From assembly GCF_014207095.1 (NCBI RefSeq), contig NZ_JACHBG010000002.1:186001-250000 (forward strand): 64,000 bases of DNA, given 5' to 3'. Position numbers and translations under genes: made by a program. The notes under the pieces are model-generated. The model saw only the letters and a list, made by a program, of their open reading frames with translations, was not told the origin of the DNA and did no database searches. Origin of the DNA: Martinezella lusitana (GTDB lineage: Bacteria > Pseudomonadota > Alphaproteobacteria > Rhizobiales > Rhizobiaceae). Shown piece by piece: positions 36,099-45,065 of this stretch (the stretch's first letter is position 1; the number at the start of each line of letters is the position of its first letter).

Positions 36099-36494
36099 TC
36101 ATTCCTCCAGCCAGGTTACGGCGCTTCCATCCTGTACCGCCTGGATGCTGATATAGGAAAAGGGATGTTCCGGTGCCGCACCGTGCCGATGGCGTTCATT
36201 CGGTGCGAAGCTGATGCAATCGCCGGCGCGCAACTCTTCTGCCGGGCCGCCGAAGCGTTCGGCAAGGCCGACGCCGGACAGAACATAGAGGATCTGCCCA
36301 TGCGGATGCGTATGCCAGCGCGTCATGATGCCGGGTTCGAGGTCGCAGCGCATGGCGGTCAAGCCGCCATTCTCACTGCTTTCCACCAGCGATTCGACCA
36401 GGAAGGAGGCTGTCGCAATCCCCTCGGGCGATTGCCGCATATTCGTGCCGGCACGATGAATGGCGGGCGACTGGATAGATGTGGCCTGTGACAT
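36099..36494 (-). CDS. Cupin-domain protein
   Basis: 131 residues from ATG 36494; the open frame further up lies inside the tautomerase gene. The cupin metal motif is RWHTHPHGQILYVLSGVGLAE, followed by the second motif ...CISFAPNERHRHGAAP. A single small beta-barrel, probably metal-binding; an isomerase, dioxygenase or sensor role is possible. It is the middle gene of the tautomerase-cupin-DUF4865 unit. Confidence 0.9.
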   Translation of the reverse strand: MSQATSIQSPAIHRAGTNMRQSPEGIATASFLVESLVESSENGGLTAMRCDLEPGIMTRWHTHPHGQILYVLSGVGLAERFGGPAEELRAGDCISFAPNERHRHGAAPEHPFSYISIQAVQDGSAVTWLEE

Positions 36495-36499
36495 GGCTC

Positions 36500-36892
36500 T
36501 CAAACCTGTTCGATCATCTGGGCGCGGCCATCGGCGAAAGACCAATCCTCGCGCGTCGCGGTCGTGATGGTGATCATGATGTCCTCGGCGCGGACGCCAG
36601 GCGCATCGGCAAGAAGCTCGGCAACGCGGCGATAGAAGGCCTTCTTGGTTTCGGTGCTGCGCGGCTTGCCAATCGTGACGTCGAAGAAAACGTAATCGTC
36701 CGAACGCGGTTTGCTGGAGAGATAGGTCCGATCGAAGATAAGTTCATGCGGCTCCAGTTGATGGATCGACTGGAAGCGATCGGTCGGCGGCGTATCGAAG
36801 GCCTCGACCAGGGCGCGATGAAAATTGTCCGACAGTGCCTTGAGATATTCCGGCGATTTGCCGCGCAGAAGGGTGATACGGGTGAATGGCAT
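36500..36892 (-). CDS. Tautomerase-family protein
   Basis: 130 residues from ATG 36892 with AGGAG 7 bases upstream. The second residue is Pro, as required for the N-terminal catalytic proline of the 4-oxalocrotonate tautomerase superfamily. The chain resembles the YusQ/MSAD-type double-length members (LLRGKSPEYLKALSDNFHRAL, DFFDVTIGKPRS-like stretch). Substrate is unknown. First gene of the unit divergent from LysR. Confidence 0.9.
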   Translation of the reverse strand: MPFTRITLLRGKSPEYLKALSDNFHRALVEAFDTPPTDRFQSIHQLEPHELIFDRTYLSSKPRSDDYVFFDVTIGKPRSTETKKAFYRRVAELLADAPGVRAEDIMITITTATREDWSFADGRAQMIEQV

Positions 36893-36989
36893 GGAATTGC
36901 TCCTGTTTCCGTGTCTCTTGACGATCATAGAATGCCAGTAGATAATCGTCCCGAAAATCAGATAATTCTGGATTTATAGTCCCAAAAAT

Positions 36990-37005
36990 ATGGATGATTA
37001 TCCAT
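36990..37005. promoter_or_regulatory. Palindrome at the LysR start codon, candidate operator
   Basis: ATGGAT-GATT-ATCCAT, perfect 6-base arms. The right arm overlaps the LysR ATG at 37004. Related half-sites (GATAAT) occur 30-55 bases upstream in the 111-base intergenic region. It may be an autoregulatory LysR site that also controls the divergent tautomerase unit. Confidence 0.45.
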
Positions 37006-37945
37006 GCGGAAGATTATCTTCGATCTCGATGTGCTGCGCAGCTTCGTCACCGGCATGGATCTCGGCAGCTACGCCAAGGCGGCTGACCGCCTGGGTCGTT
37101 CGACCTCTGCCATCAGTGCGCAGCTCAAGAAGCTTGAGGAGCAGGCGGGTACGCCCATCTTCCGCAAGGCGGGCCGGGGGCTGGCGCTGACGGACGCAGG
37201 CGAGACCATGCTCGGCTATGCCCGGCGGCTGCTGGATCTGAATGACGAGGCTGCCACGGCGCTGCATGGAACCGAGCTTGAGGGCTGGGTGCGGCTGGGA
37301 TTGCAGGAGGATTTCGGTGAAACCCTGCTGCCTGAGGTGCTTGGGCGGTTTGCCCGCGCGCATCCGAAGGTGCGTATCGAGGCGCGCGTTGTGCGTAATG
37401 TCGAGCTGGTCGAGCGGGTCACGTCTGGCAAACTTGACTTAGCGCTTGCTTGGAGTGACGGCTTTCGCACCGCTCATACGGATCGCGTTGCCGAAGTGCC
37501 GCTCTGCTGGGTCGGCCCCGCGAACGGCGACATGCAATGGCACGCCGACGGCGGCGAGGCCATGCCGCTCGCCTCGCTCGAGGCGCCATGCCTGCTGCGG
37601 AATATTGCGACGAAAACGCTCGACCGCGCCGGCATCGGCTGGCGGATATCCTTCGTCAGCCCGAGCCTTGGAGGTCTGTGGGCAGCGACGGCGGCCGGCC
37701 TCGGACTTGCGCTGCGCACGCCGCTCGGTCTGCCGCAGAAGGTTCGGCAAATGACGCCCGGCGAGGCCGGCCTGCCGGCTTTGCCAAAGCTCGATCTCGT
37801 GCTGCATCGCGCCGAGGCCGAGGCGAGCCCTGCGACGGAGCGTCTGGCATCAATCATCCTGCAGTCGGTGCGGCAAACCGTCGAGATGGTACCGCAGAGC
37901 CGGATTTTCGAGGATGCACCCGGCTACGATGTCGTTACGACCTGA
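37004..37945 (+). CDS. LysR-family transcriptional regulator
   Basis: 313 residues. Winged-helix DNA-binding region at the N-terminus: LDVLRSFVTGMDLGSYAKAADRLGRSTSAISAQLKKLEEQAG. The effector domain starts near residue 95 and includes the usual GKLDLALAW and GLGLALRTP stretches. It is divergent from the tautomerase-cupin-DUF4865 unit with a 111-base shared intergenic region, which makes that unit its probable target. Its last 22 bases overlap the convergent hydrolase gene. Confidence 0.94.
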   Translation: MRKIIFDLDVLRSFVTGMDLGSYAKAADRLGRSTSAISAQLKKLEEQAGTPIFRKAGRGLALTDAGETMLGYARRLLDLNDEAATALHGTELEGWVRLGLQEDFGETLLPEVLGRFARAHPKVRIEARVVRNVELVERVTSGKLDLALAWSDGFRTAHTDRVAEVPLCWVGPANGDMQWHADGGEAMPLASLEAPCLLRNIATKTLDRAGIGWRISFVSPSLGGLWAATAAGLGLALRTPLGLPQKVRQMTPGEAGLPALPKLDLVLHRAEAEASPATERLASIILQSVRQTVEMVPQSRIFEDAPGYDVVTT

Positions 37946-38973
37946 GATACTTCATTGGCCTGCGACGCTTCCCCGGTGAGGCTGGTGATGCGGATTTCCG
38001 CCTGCGCGGCAAGCATCTGCAGATCGCGCGGCTGGCCGGCCAGCCGTTCTAAGGCGGCAATCGCGACATCGGTCGTCACATAGTCGGGCTTGTGGCCGAG
38101 ATTGCGGATGGTGACGAGCTCGGCGCCGGCAATATCGCGCGCAAGCCCGCGCGAATGCAGCTCCTCCAGTACGATGTCGTCGCTATCGCCGGTGATGATG
38201 ACGGTGGGTGCCTTGATCTCGTTGTAGCGCGGCGCATGGGTGGAGACATAGGCAAGGAGATTGACCACGTCGGTGGCATTGTTGCGGAAGGTATGAGGCC
38301 GCAGCACCAGCTCCGGCGCCGTCTTCATGATGTAGTCCGCCGGCCGCGCGTTGGGGTGAAAGATGCTGAGCGTACCGGTCTCGACCCTGCGCAGACCGAT
38401 CGGCATGACGACGAGATGCGTGAAAAGCCAGCCCAAGATGGGCATCGCGGCGAGCGTATAGTACCAGTCGACGCCGCCGGGCCAGGGATGCGTGGCTGGT
38501 GCGAGGAACAACAGTCCTTCGGTCCTGTCCGGATGTCGCATGCCGAATGCGGCGGCGATGGCGCCGCCGAACGAGTGGCCGATGATGATGGCGCTCTTGA
38601 TGCCGCGCTTGTCGATCAATCTTGCGATGGCATCGGCCTGACCCGAGGGAAATGCATTTTCCGCCGGCCCGCGCTCGGAATAGCCATGGCCGGGGCGATC
38701 GATGAAGAGCATTTCAGCGCGACCGCTCAAGGGGCCGGCAAAGGCAGCGAGCTGGTCGCGCAGATTGCCGCTTGCGCCGTGGATGAAGACGAGGGCAGGG
38801 AGGTCGGCCGATGCCGGACGCGGCAGATGCACCGCATTGAGGCGATAGCCACCGATGTCGGTTAACTCGCCGATGTTGGGATAGGTTTGCTCGATCTCGC
38901 GCGTCTTGTATGCGGAAAAGCCCGCAGCGAAGACAACAAACGTAATGACAGCAGTGAGCAGAGAATCGATCAT
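37924..38973 (-). CDS. Alpha/beta hydrolase
   Basis: 349 residues. An N-terminal hydrophobic segment (about 3-22) suggests membrane attachment or export. The hydrolase fold has the oxyanion HG motif (LVFIHGASG), the nucleophile elbow GHSFGG, the acid in ITGDSDDIV, and the catalytic His in NLGHKPDYV. Substrate is unknown; similar proteins are lipases or esterases. It overlaps the LysR gene tail-to-tail by 22 bases. Confidence 0.9.
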   Translation of the reverse strand: MIDSLLTAVITFVVFAAGFSAYKTREIEQTYPNIGELTDIGGYRLNAVHLPRPASADLPALVFIHGASGNLRDQLAAFAGPLSGRAEMLFIDRPGHGYSERGPAENAFPSGQADAIARLIDKRGIKSAIIIGHSFGGAIAAAFGMRHPDRTEGLLFLAPATHPWPGGVDWYYTLAAMPILGWLFTHLVVMPIGLRRVETGTLSIFHPNARPADYIMKTAPELVLRPHTFRNNATDVVNLLAYVSTHAPRYNEIKAPTVIITGDSDDIVLEELHSRGLARDIAGAELVTIRNLGHKPDYVTTDVAIAALERLAGQPRDLQMLAAQAEIRITSLTGEASQANEVSQVVTTS

Positions 38974-39083
38974 CGCGGCACGGATCAGATATCGTAAGCC
39001 ACTAATCTAGTGCATTATCGCGGCTTTTCACCCCTTGGGACGCAGTTTCCGCGACGAGCGATAGCTGCGCTTGCGGCCTCGCT

Positions 39084-39716
39084 TCAGGTGCGGCTGCCGG
39101 CAATTTTCTCCGAAAGCTTGCTTACCTCTTCTTGCGCCGCGCGATTCGCCGGATAGATCTCGAGGAAACGCTCCCAGGTCTTCAGTGCAAGCGCGTCATT
39201 GCCGCGTTCCGTCAGAAGCGCCGCCATGCCGGCAATCGCACCAAAATGGCGCGGCTCGATCCGCAGGACCTGGTTGATGTCTTCCATCGACTTGCGGTAG
39301 TCGCCGATGGCGAAGTTGAGTGTCGCGCGCCTGTTCCAGCCTTCGGCATAATTAGGCCTCAGCGAGATCACCTGATCCAGATAGTCCATCGCGGCGGCGT
39401 TGCGCTTGTCCAGAATGGCCTTATCGGCCCATTGCATCAGGAGATTGACCGTAGCGCTGCCGGAATCGCTGAGTTCGGCATTGATCTGATCTGCAATCAG
39501 GCTTGCCTGATCGGGATCGCGCTGACGCTTCAGTGAGGTGAAGAGATTGTCGAGCCGTTGCTTGGGCGAGAGACTGCCGGAGGCATCGCTAGGATCCTTC
39601 CGTTCGGCGACATTGCTCGAATCGTCAGCCGTCGCCGTTTGCGGCGTTGCTAAACTCAAGGCAAGCAGAATCGGAAGAGCAAAATAGGGCAAAGCTAAAA
39701 CGCGCATGGCGGGCAT
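39084..39716 (-). CDS. Exported TPR-repeat protein
   Basis: 210 residues from ATG 39716; ATG 39707 is as likely. Signal peptide (about 1-27, cleavage near TATA|DD). Two to three tetratricopeptide repeats are visible (AAMDYLDQVISLRPNYAEGW, RKSMEDINQVLRIEPRHFGA, LKTWERFLEIYPANRAAQEE). A periplasmic protein-interaction scaffold; no partner is indicated by the neighbours. Confidence 0.88.
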   Translation of the reverse strand: MPAMRVLALPYFALPILLALSLATPQTATADDSSNVAERKDPSDASGSLSPKQRLDNLFTSLKRQRDPDQASLIADQINAELSDSGSATVNLLMQWADKAILDKRNAAAMDYLDQVISLRPNYAEGWNRRATLNFAIGDYRKSMEDINQVLRIEPRHFGAIAGMAALLTERGNDALALKTWERFLEIYPANRAAQEEVSKLSEKIAGSRT

Positions 39717-39808
39717 AGTAGCCCGCCAGTGTCGAAGATCAAAAACAAATTTGATGCGATCAACTAAAACTGTGCGCTCGATCCGAGGGATCAGAGCCAC
39801 GCGCTATA

Positions 39809-39934
39809 TCAGCCCTGACGAGCCTTGTAGCGCGGGTTCAGCTTGTTGATGATGTAAATGCGGCCCTTGCGGCGAACGAGACGGTTGTCACGGTGGCGCG
39901 CCTTGAGCGACTTGAGCGAATTCTTGATCTTCAT
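39809..39934 (-). CDS. rpmJ: Ribosomal protein bL36 (zinc-free type)
   Basis: 41 residues from ATG 39934, [19 protein letters not shown] then [20 protein letters not shown]. It is the C-minus form: the four zinc ligands of the standard protein are absent, as normal in this group of bacteria. It belongs to the large ribosomal subunit. Upstream residues in the same frame are not part of the gene. Confidence 0.96.
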   Translation of the reverse strand: MKIKNSLKSLKARHRDNRLVRRKGRIYIINKLNPRYKARQG

Positions 39935-39995
39935 TTTTCTGATCCGCGATGTTCGAGGGGGAATGTCACATTCGCCCGTGTCTTTAACAATCAAA

Positions 39996-40014
39996 AGCGC
40001 GCTCGGGGCGCGCT
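39996..40014 (-). terminator. Rho-independent terminator after purK
   Basis: Stem AGCGCGC/GCGCGCT with a 5-base loop. On the minus strand it continues into TTTTG. It lies 73 bases past the purK stop and before rpmJ. Confidence 0.7.
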
Positions 40015-40086
40015 CTTTAGGGTGGGGAGCAAATACCCTGTCGCCCGTGCCCTGTCAACCATGTCAGGGGCTTTTTCCCGCCGCTC

Positions 40087-41145
40087 TTAGCGGAGAAGCT
40101 GTGTAACATGGCCCATTTTACGGCCGGGCCGGGCTTCGCTCTTGCCGTAAAGGTGCACCAAGGTATCGTCAAGGCTCAGCCATTCCGGCAGGGCCAGAAT
40201 GTCGTCGCCGATCAGATTCGTCATGACACAGGCCGAATGGCGCTGTGGATTTCCGAGCGGCAAGCCGGCGACGGCACGGATATGCTGCTCGAATTGCGAG
40301 ATGACGCAGGCGGCCTCCGTCCAGTGACCGGAATTGTGCACGCGCGGTGCCATTTCATTGGCGATCAGGCTTCCGTCGGAAAGGGCGAAAAACTCGATGC
40401 CGATCACGCCGACATAGCCGAGTGCCGTCAATATCCTGTCGGCGGCCTCGCGTGCGGCGACGGCTGTCTGTTCGGAAATGCCGGCGGGCAGGGTCGATGT
40501 ATGGAGGATACCGTCACGGTGGACGTTCTCGGCGGGATCGTAGCAGGCAACCGCCCCATCGAAACCGCGGGCGGCAATGATGGAAATCTCGCGATCGAAG
40601 GAGACGAAGCTTTCAAGGATAAGGGGTACGCCGCCCAGCGCCGCATAGCCGCCTTCGGGGCTGTCGGCGGTGGAGCGATAGACGCGCTGGCCCTTGCCGT
40701 CATAACCGAGACGGCGAGTCTTCAGCACGCCCTGACCACCGAAATCGGCAAGGGCGGCTTCAAGATCGGCCTGGCTGTCGATGGCATGGAAGCGTGCGGT
40801 CGGAATGCCGCAACCGTTGATGAAGCGCTTCTCGGTCAGCCGGTCCTGCGCCATCTCGAGTGCTTTTGGCGGCGGATAGACGTCCACATCCGCCGCGAGC
40901 TTCTCGGCAGCATGGACCGGAACGTTCTCGAACTCATATGTCACGACATCGCAGCGCCGTGCCAGTTCGGCAAGTGCTGCCGGATCGTCATAGGCGGCGA
41001 CGATCTGCTCGCTGGCAACGTGCGCTGCCGGACAATCCACCTGCGGTTCGAGGATGAGGGTGCGAAAATTCAGGCGTGCAGCCGCCATGGCCAGCATGCG
41101 GCCGAGCTGGCCGCCGCCGATGATGCCGATCGTTTTTTCGGTCAT
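40087..41145 (-). CDS. purK: N5-carboxyaminoimidazole ribonucleotide synthase
   Basis: 352 residues from ATG 41145, overlapping the purE stop by 4 bases. It makes N5-CAIR from AIR, bicarbonate and ATP in purine synthesis. ATP-grasp pattern: [20 protein letters not shown] at the start, [12 protein letters not shown] for ATP binding, and [14 protein letters not shown] with the metal-site asparagine at the end. Second gene of purE-purK. Confidence 0.97.
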   Translation of the reverse strand: MTEKTIGIIGGGQLGRMLAMAAARLNFRTLILEPQVDCPAAHVASEQIVAAYDDPAALAELARRCDVVTYEFENVPVHAAEKLAADVDVYPPPKALEMAQDRLTEKRFINGCGIPTARFHAIDSQADLEAALADFGGQGVLKTRRLGYDGKGQRVYRSTADSPEGGYAALGGVPLILESFVSFDREISIIAARGFDGAVACYDPAENVHRDGILHTSTLPAGISEQTAVAAREAADRILTALGYVGVIGIEFFALSDGSLIANEMAPRVHNSGHWTEAACVISQFEQHIRAVAGLPLGNPQRHSACVMTNLIGDDILALPEWLSLDDTLVHLYGKSEARPGRKMGHVTQLLR

Positions 41146-41639
41146 AGGTCGTCCATTGGATATTCGGCAACGGCGGCGCTCTGTCGCGCGCGCCATTCGT
41201 CGAGCCGCTCGGCGATCTCTTCGTCGCCAAGCGCCAGGACCGCGGCGGCGAGAAGGGCGGCATTCACCGCCCCGGCCTTGCCGATCGCCAGCGTTCCGAC
41301 GGGGATACCGGCCGGCATCTGCACGATGGAGAGGAGGCTATCCTGCCCGGAGAGCGCGCGGGACTGCACCGGCACGCCGAAAACAGGCAGCGGCGTCATG
41401 GAGGCGGCCATGCCGGGAAGATGGGCCGCGCCACCGGCGCCGGCAATGATGACCTTGAAGCCTTCATCCCTTGCGCCCTTGGCGAAACTCACCAGCCTGT
41501 CGGGCGTGCGATGCGCTGAAATGATGCGCGCATCATAGGTGATCTCCAGGGCTTCAAGAGTGTCTGCGGCATTTTTCATGGTTTCCCAGTCGGACTGGCT
41601 TCCCATGATGATGGCGACAGGCGGTCTTTCGGTCATCAT
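41142..41639 (-). CDS. purE: N5-CAIR mutase
   Basis: 165 residues. It converts N5-CAIR to CAIR. Visible motifs: [29 protein letters not shown] and [15 protein letters not shown], the usual phosphate- and carboxylate-binding loops, with the catalytic His in SAHRT. GAGGAG lies about 11 bases upstream of the first ATG; a second ATG follows it. The YdcH gene ends 16 bases upstream, so the three genes are probably one unit. Confidence 0.97.
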   Translation of the reverse strand: MMTERPPVAIIMGSQSDWETMKNAADTLEALEITYDARIISAHRTPDRLVSFAKGARDEGFKVIIAGAGGAAHLPGMAASMTPLPVFGVPVQSRALSGQDSLLSIVQMPAGIPVGTLAIGKAGAVNAALLAAAVLALGDEEIAERLDEWRARQSAAVAEYPMDDL

Positions 41640-41655
41640 CGTCGCGTTATGCTCC

Positions 41656-41859
41656 TCAGGCTATGATGTCGGGAATAATCTGGTCTTCCAGCTTGGAAAG
41701 CTTGTCCTTGATGACGAGCTTCTTCTTCTTCATGCGCTGGATGCGAAGGGCCTCGCAGCCCGTCTGGATCATGGCATTGATTGCGGCATCATAATCCTCG
41801 TGTTCCTGGCGCAGCCGCGCCACGATCAGCCTGATTTCCGCCTGTTCCTGATCGGCCAT
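41656..41859 (-). CDS. YdcH family protein (DUF465), upstream of purE
   Basis: 67 residues from ATG 41859, with GGGGA 8 bases upstream; the ATG two codons earlier is too close to that site. Helical, charged: [18 protein letters not shown] then [20 protein letters not shown], the DUF465 signature near the C-terminus. Function is unknown. Upstream of purE and purK. A second family member is divergent from it at 42091. Confidence 0.85.
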   Translation of the reverse strand: MADQEQAEIRLIVARLRQEHEDYDAAINAMIQTGCEALRIQRMKKKKLVIKDKLSKLEDQIIPDIIA

Positions 41860-42090
41860 GTTCATTTCCCCAGCATATCGCGGAATCGCATGTCTTCCGC
41901 CTCTTAAATCCCGCAAGCTCCTATCATCAAATGGCGGTAACGGGAAGTTATCCTTCATCACGAATTTGCCGCCTATAGGCCACGTTTTCGCCTTCGACAA
42001 GGGCTCGATATTATGGCACAGTGGGAGGGTTGACACCTAGGGCCTTGGCGAATGGATGGTCAGGGCCCCCAAAGAGGAAGGAAGGGTCAT

Positions 42091-42264
42091 ATGACTGTTC
42101 AAGCTCATCTTGAATCGCTCGAAAAGAAACATGTCGCTCTGGAGGAGGAGCTACATCTGGCACTGACGTCTCCCTCTATCAATGATACCACAATAGCTGA
42201 CATCAAGCGCAGGAAATTGCGCGTCAAAGACGAAATCCAGCGTCTTCGTTCGTCGGTGCACTGA
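42091..42264 (+). CDS. YdcH family protein (DUF465), short
   Basis: 57 residues from ATG 42091, preceded by GGAAGGAAGG. HLESLEKKHVALEEELHLAL then DIKRRKLRVKDEIQRLRSS is the typical two-helix DUF465 pattern. Divergent from the other YdcH gene with a 231-base gap. A 7-bp hairpin (CTGACGC/GCGTCAG, 42261-42277) includes its stop codon. Confidence 0.88.
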   Translation: MTVQAHLESLEKKHVALEEELHLALTSPSINDTTIADIKRRKLRVKDEIQRLRSSVH

Positions 42265-42494
42265 CGCAAAGCGTCAGAAGATCAAAATCATCGATCTTGG
42301 CGGGTAGGCCAGCGGATCGAGAGGTTCCGGAATAGCCGTCAGGATCGAAAACTATCGCCGCCTAGAGCGAGTGCGCCGACGTTACAGTGTCAGGGTGGGT
42401 CGGCGCAGCTTTCCTTAGATATGCCGCGCGAAAGTGTCTGACTACATTGCGATAGAGACCGTGCAGAGCAAAAACCTCATGCGCAGGCGGCGCC

Positions 42495-42755
42495 TTAGGC
42501 CCAGAATTGATCCAGCCATAAATTGAGTTTATCGAAGCCGCGGCTGTTGACGGCATATATGCGTTTCGTGCCTTCATTGGTCACGGAAACGAGATTGCTA
42601 TCGAGCAATGCCTTGAGATGCTGCGACACGGCAGGGCGGCTGATCGGCAGGCCTTGCGCCAGCTCATTGACCGTTTTGGGTGAGCGTCGCAGCTCCTCCA
42701 GCAAGTAGCGCCGGTTCGGGTCCGCGATGGCTGCGAAGGGATCCATGGTCGACAT
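42495..42755 (-). CDS. ArsR-family transcriptional regulator
   Basis: 86 residues, a single winged helix-turn-helix: FAAIADPNRRYLLEELRRSPKTVNEL, then the recognition helix LPISRPAVSQHLKALLDSNLV and the wing VTNEGTKRIYAV. No metal-binding cysteines are visible, so it may sense something other than a metal. The start is unclear between ATG 42755 and 42746. In this subgroup a START/AHSA1-like partner gene often lies beside it; none is seen here. Confidence 0.9.
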   Translation of the reverse strand: MSTMDPFAAIADPNRRYLLEELRRSPKTVNELAQGLPISRPAVSQHLKALLDSNLVSVTNEGTKRIYAVNSRGFDKLNLWLDQFWA

Positions 42756-42967
42756 GAGGAAAGGCTACGTCAAACGCTAGGGTGCGGCAAGTTAATTGTG
42801 CGCTGCACGATAGATTGTGTTGCAAGGAGCGATTGCGGGCGCGTTATTCGCGCTGGATACCGGCTCCGCGAGGCCAGTTTCGGCGGCTGCCCCTTGTCAG
42901 AGCGGACTAACGGATTTACTCACGATTGTCGAACCGGTGCATCGTCCCTGACGGTAAGCCCGAAACC

Positions 42968-43633
42968 ATGGAAGCTCGCATGACCGTGCCCGAAGATCGT
43001 TGCCGCCTCGTTCTCATCGTTCCCGATATCGCCGATATGGAGGAACAGGCAAAGATTGTTGCCGATGCTCTTAGGGGCGGCGATGTCGCCTCGGTCATCA
43101 TTCCCCAGTATGGGCTGGATGACGGGACCTTCCAGAAGCATGCCGAAAGGCTCGTGCCGGTGGTGCAGGCCGCGGGTGCCGCGGCGCTGATATCAGGCGA
43201 TACCCGCGTGGCCGGCCGCGCCAAGGCCGACGGTTTGCACATTACAGGCAATGTCGCGGAGCTTGCCGAGGCGGTGGAAAAATTCACGCCGAAGCTGATC
43301 GTCGGCGGTGGCAACGCCACCGAAAGGCACAGCGCTCTCGAGGTCGGGGAGCTTCGTCCGGACTATATCTTCTTCGGCAAGCTGGACGGCGATATCAAGC
43401 CGGAAGCGCATCCGAAGAATGTGGCGCTCGGCGAATGGTGGGCTTCGATGATCGAGATCCCCTGCATCGTCATGGGTGGCACGGATCCGAAATCGGCGCT
43501 GGACGTTGCCTTGAGCGGCGCCGAGTTCGTCGCCTTGCGCGCAGCGGTTTTTGCCGAACCGGCGAATGCGCCTGCTATCGTTGCGGAAGTGAATGCGCTT
43601 CTCGACGAAAAAGCGCCACGGTTTGAGGATTGA
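42968..43633 (+). CDS. ThiE-like (thiamine phosphate synthase family) protein
   Basis: 221 residues from ATG 42968 (ATG 42980 has a better-spaced GGAAG). A TIM-barrel chain with CRLVLIVPDI at the start, ALISGDTRVAGRAKADGLHI and the terminal IPCIVMGGTDPKSA. These resemble ThiE strand ends. The catalytic arginine and pyrophosphate pockets are poorly conserved to my eye, so it may not make thiamine phosphate. No thiamine genes are near. Confidence 0.75.
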   Translation: MEARMTVPEDRCRLVLIVPDIADMEEQAKIVADALRGGDVASVIIPQYGLDDGTFQKHAERLVPVVQAAGAAALISGDTRVAGRAKADGLHITGNVAELAEAVEKFTPKLIVGGGNATERHSALEVGELRPDYIFFGKLDGDIKPEAHPKNVALGEWWASMIEIPCIVMGGTDPKSALDVALSGAEFVALRAAVFAEPANAPAIVAEVNALLDEKAPRFED

Positions 43634-43642
43634 TAGCGATTC

Positions 43643-44872
43643 ATGTCGCCGAAGCCACGATTCCGCCATCGATCCTTTCTCGCCCTGCTTGCAGCCGGGC
43701 TTGTGACATTTCCGCTACTGGCCGTGGCACAGTCGGGAACCGGCGGCGATACGTCGCTGCCGGGCGTGACGACGCCGGCGGAAAAGGGTGCGCGACCTGA
43801 CGACAACGCACAGCCCGATGATTCCTCTGCTGCTGCGGACAAGGATGTGCCGCAATCAAACCAGAGCATCGTCACGCGGCCGCTGAATGCCGATGTCAAC
43901 ACCTTCAAGACTGAAAAGATCCAGCCGAGCGCAGAGCCCAAGGCCGATAGCAACATCAAGCCATCGGCCGGCGTGGGCGTGTTCGAGCGCATGGGCGCGA
44001 AGTTGCCCGACCTGCCTCCGGAAAAACCTTACGCCGGCAAGGTGGATGATGCCTATGGCGCCTTCCAGCGCGGCTATTACCTGACCGCCTTTCAACGTGC
44101 CTTGCCGCGGGCGCAGCTTGGCGATCCAGCTGCGCAAACTCTGATTGCCGAGCTGATGACGCAGGGTCTGGGTGTCAAACGCGACACCAAGGATGCTGCC
44201 TTCTGGTATAGCAAGGCGGCCGAGGGCGGCGATGCCACGGCCATGTTCAAATACGCGCTGGTCCTGATGGAAGGGCGCGACGTCCCCCGCGATCAGAAGA
44301 AGGCGGATCAGTGGATGCGGAAGGCGGCCGACGCCGGCCAGGCTTCCGCCGAATTCAACGTGGCGCAGATGATTACTGCGGAAAAGCCCGGGTTGAAGGG
44401 GCTGCAGGTGGCGCTCCCCTATTATGAGAAGTCCGCCGAGCAGGGCATTGCCGATGCGCAATATGCCGTCTCGCAGCTCTATCTCAATCTCCCGGATCTG
44501 CCGCCGGAGAAGAAGGCGCGTGCCCGCGAGTGGTTGTCGCGCGCCGCCAACGCCGGTTTCGATACTGCTCAGCTCGACATGGGCATCTGGCTGATCAACG
44601 GTACGGGCGGCAATCAGGATCTCGAAAACGGCTTCAACTGGATGCGGGTTGCCGCCTATCGCGGCAATGTCGTCGCGCAGAACAAGCTCGCGCACCTCTA
44701 TATCAATGCCATCGGCACGAAGCAGGATCCTGTGGCAGCAGCGACCTGGTACGTCATTTCCCGTCGCGCCGGCCTCAGGGATCCGGAGCTTGAGGATTTC
44801 TATCAGGGCATCGAAGACTATCAGCAGAAGGCGGCCATCGAAGCCGCCAACAAATACCGCCGCGCACGGTAA
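43643..44872 (+). CDS. Exported Sel1-repeat protein
   Basis: 409 residues. Signal peptide (about 1-29), a low-complexity linker (30-110), then at least five Sel1-like repeats, for example AAFWYSKAAEGGDATAMFKY and ADQWMRKAADAGQASAEFNV, and later AREWLSRAANAGFDTAQLDM. Sel1 proteins are periplasmic or outer-membrane scaffolds for signalling or envelope assembly. It begins 9 bases after the ThiE-like gene, so the two may share a transcript. Confidence 0.9.
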   Translation: MSPKPRFRHRSFLALLAAGLVTFPLLAVAQSGTGGDTSLPGVTTPAEKGARPDDNAQPDDSSAAADKDVPQSNQSIVTRPLNADVNTFKTEKIQPSAEPKADSNIKPSAGVGVFERMGAKLPDLPPEKPYAGKVDDAYGAFQRGYYLTAFQRALPRAQLGDPAAQTLIAELMTQGLGVKRDTKDAAFWYSKAAEGGDATAMFKYALVLMEGRDVPRDQKKADQWMRKAADAGQASAEFNVAQMITAEKPGLKGLQVALPYYEKSAEQGIADAQYAVSQLYLNLPDLPPEKKARAREWLSRAANAGFDTAQLDMGIWLINGTGGNQDLENGFNWMRVAAYRGNVVAQNKLAHLYINAIGTKQDPVAAATWYVISRRAGLRDPELEDFYQGIEDYQQKAAIEAANKYRRAR

Positions 44873-45065
44873 CAATCGCCCTCAATGCGGTCTAATTGTG
44901 CGCTCCGTTGCGGCAGTTTGCGCCCGCAACTGCCTCACCACTTGAAATTCCCCCGATTTTATGGTCTTGAGGCCGCCAATCTTTTATTTGCGCTGACGCT
45001 GCCGCTCCGCCGGGGCCCCGATTTCGGGTCCGGTCAGCACCTTCTGCATTATCCAAGGAAACCCG

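Noticed and set aside
40108..41538. Open frame of 476 codons on the plus strand over purK and purE
   Set aside because: It runs antisense to two well-identified purine genes and shows no domain motifs.
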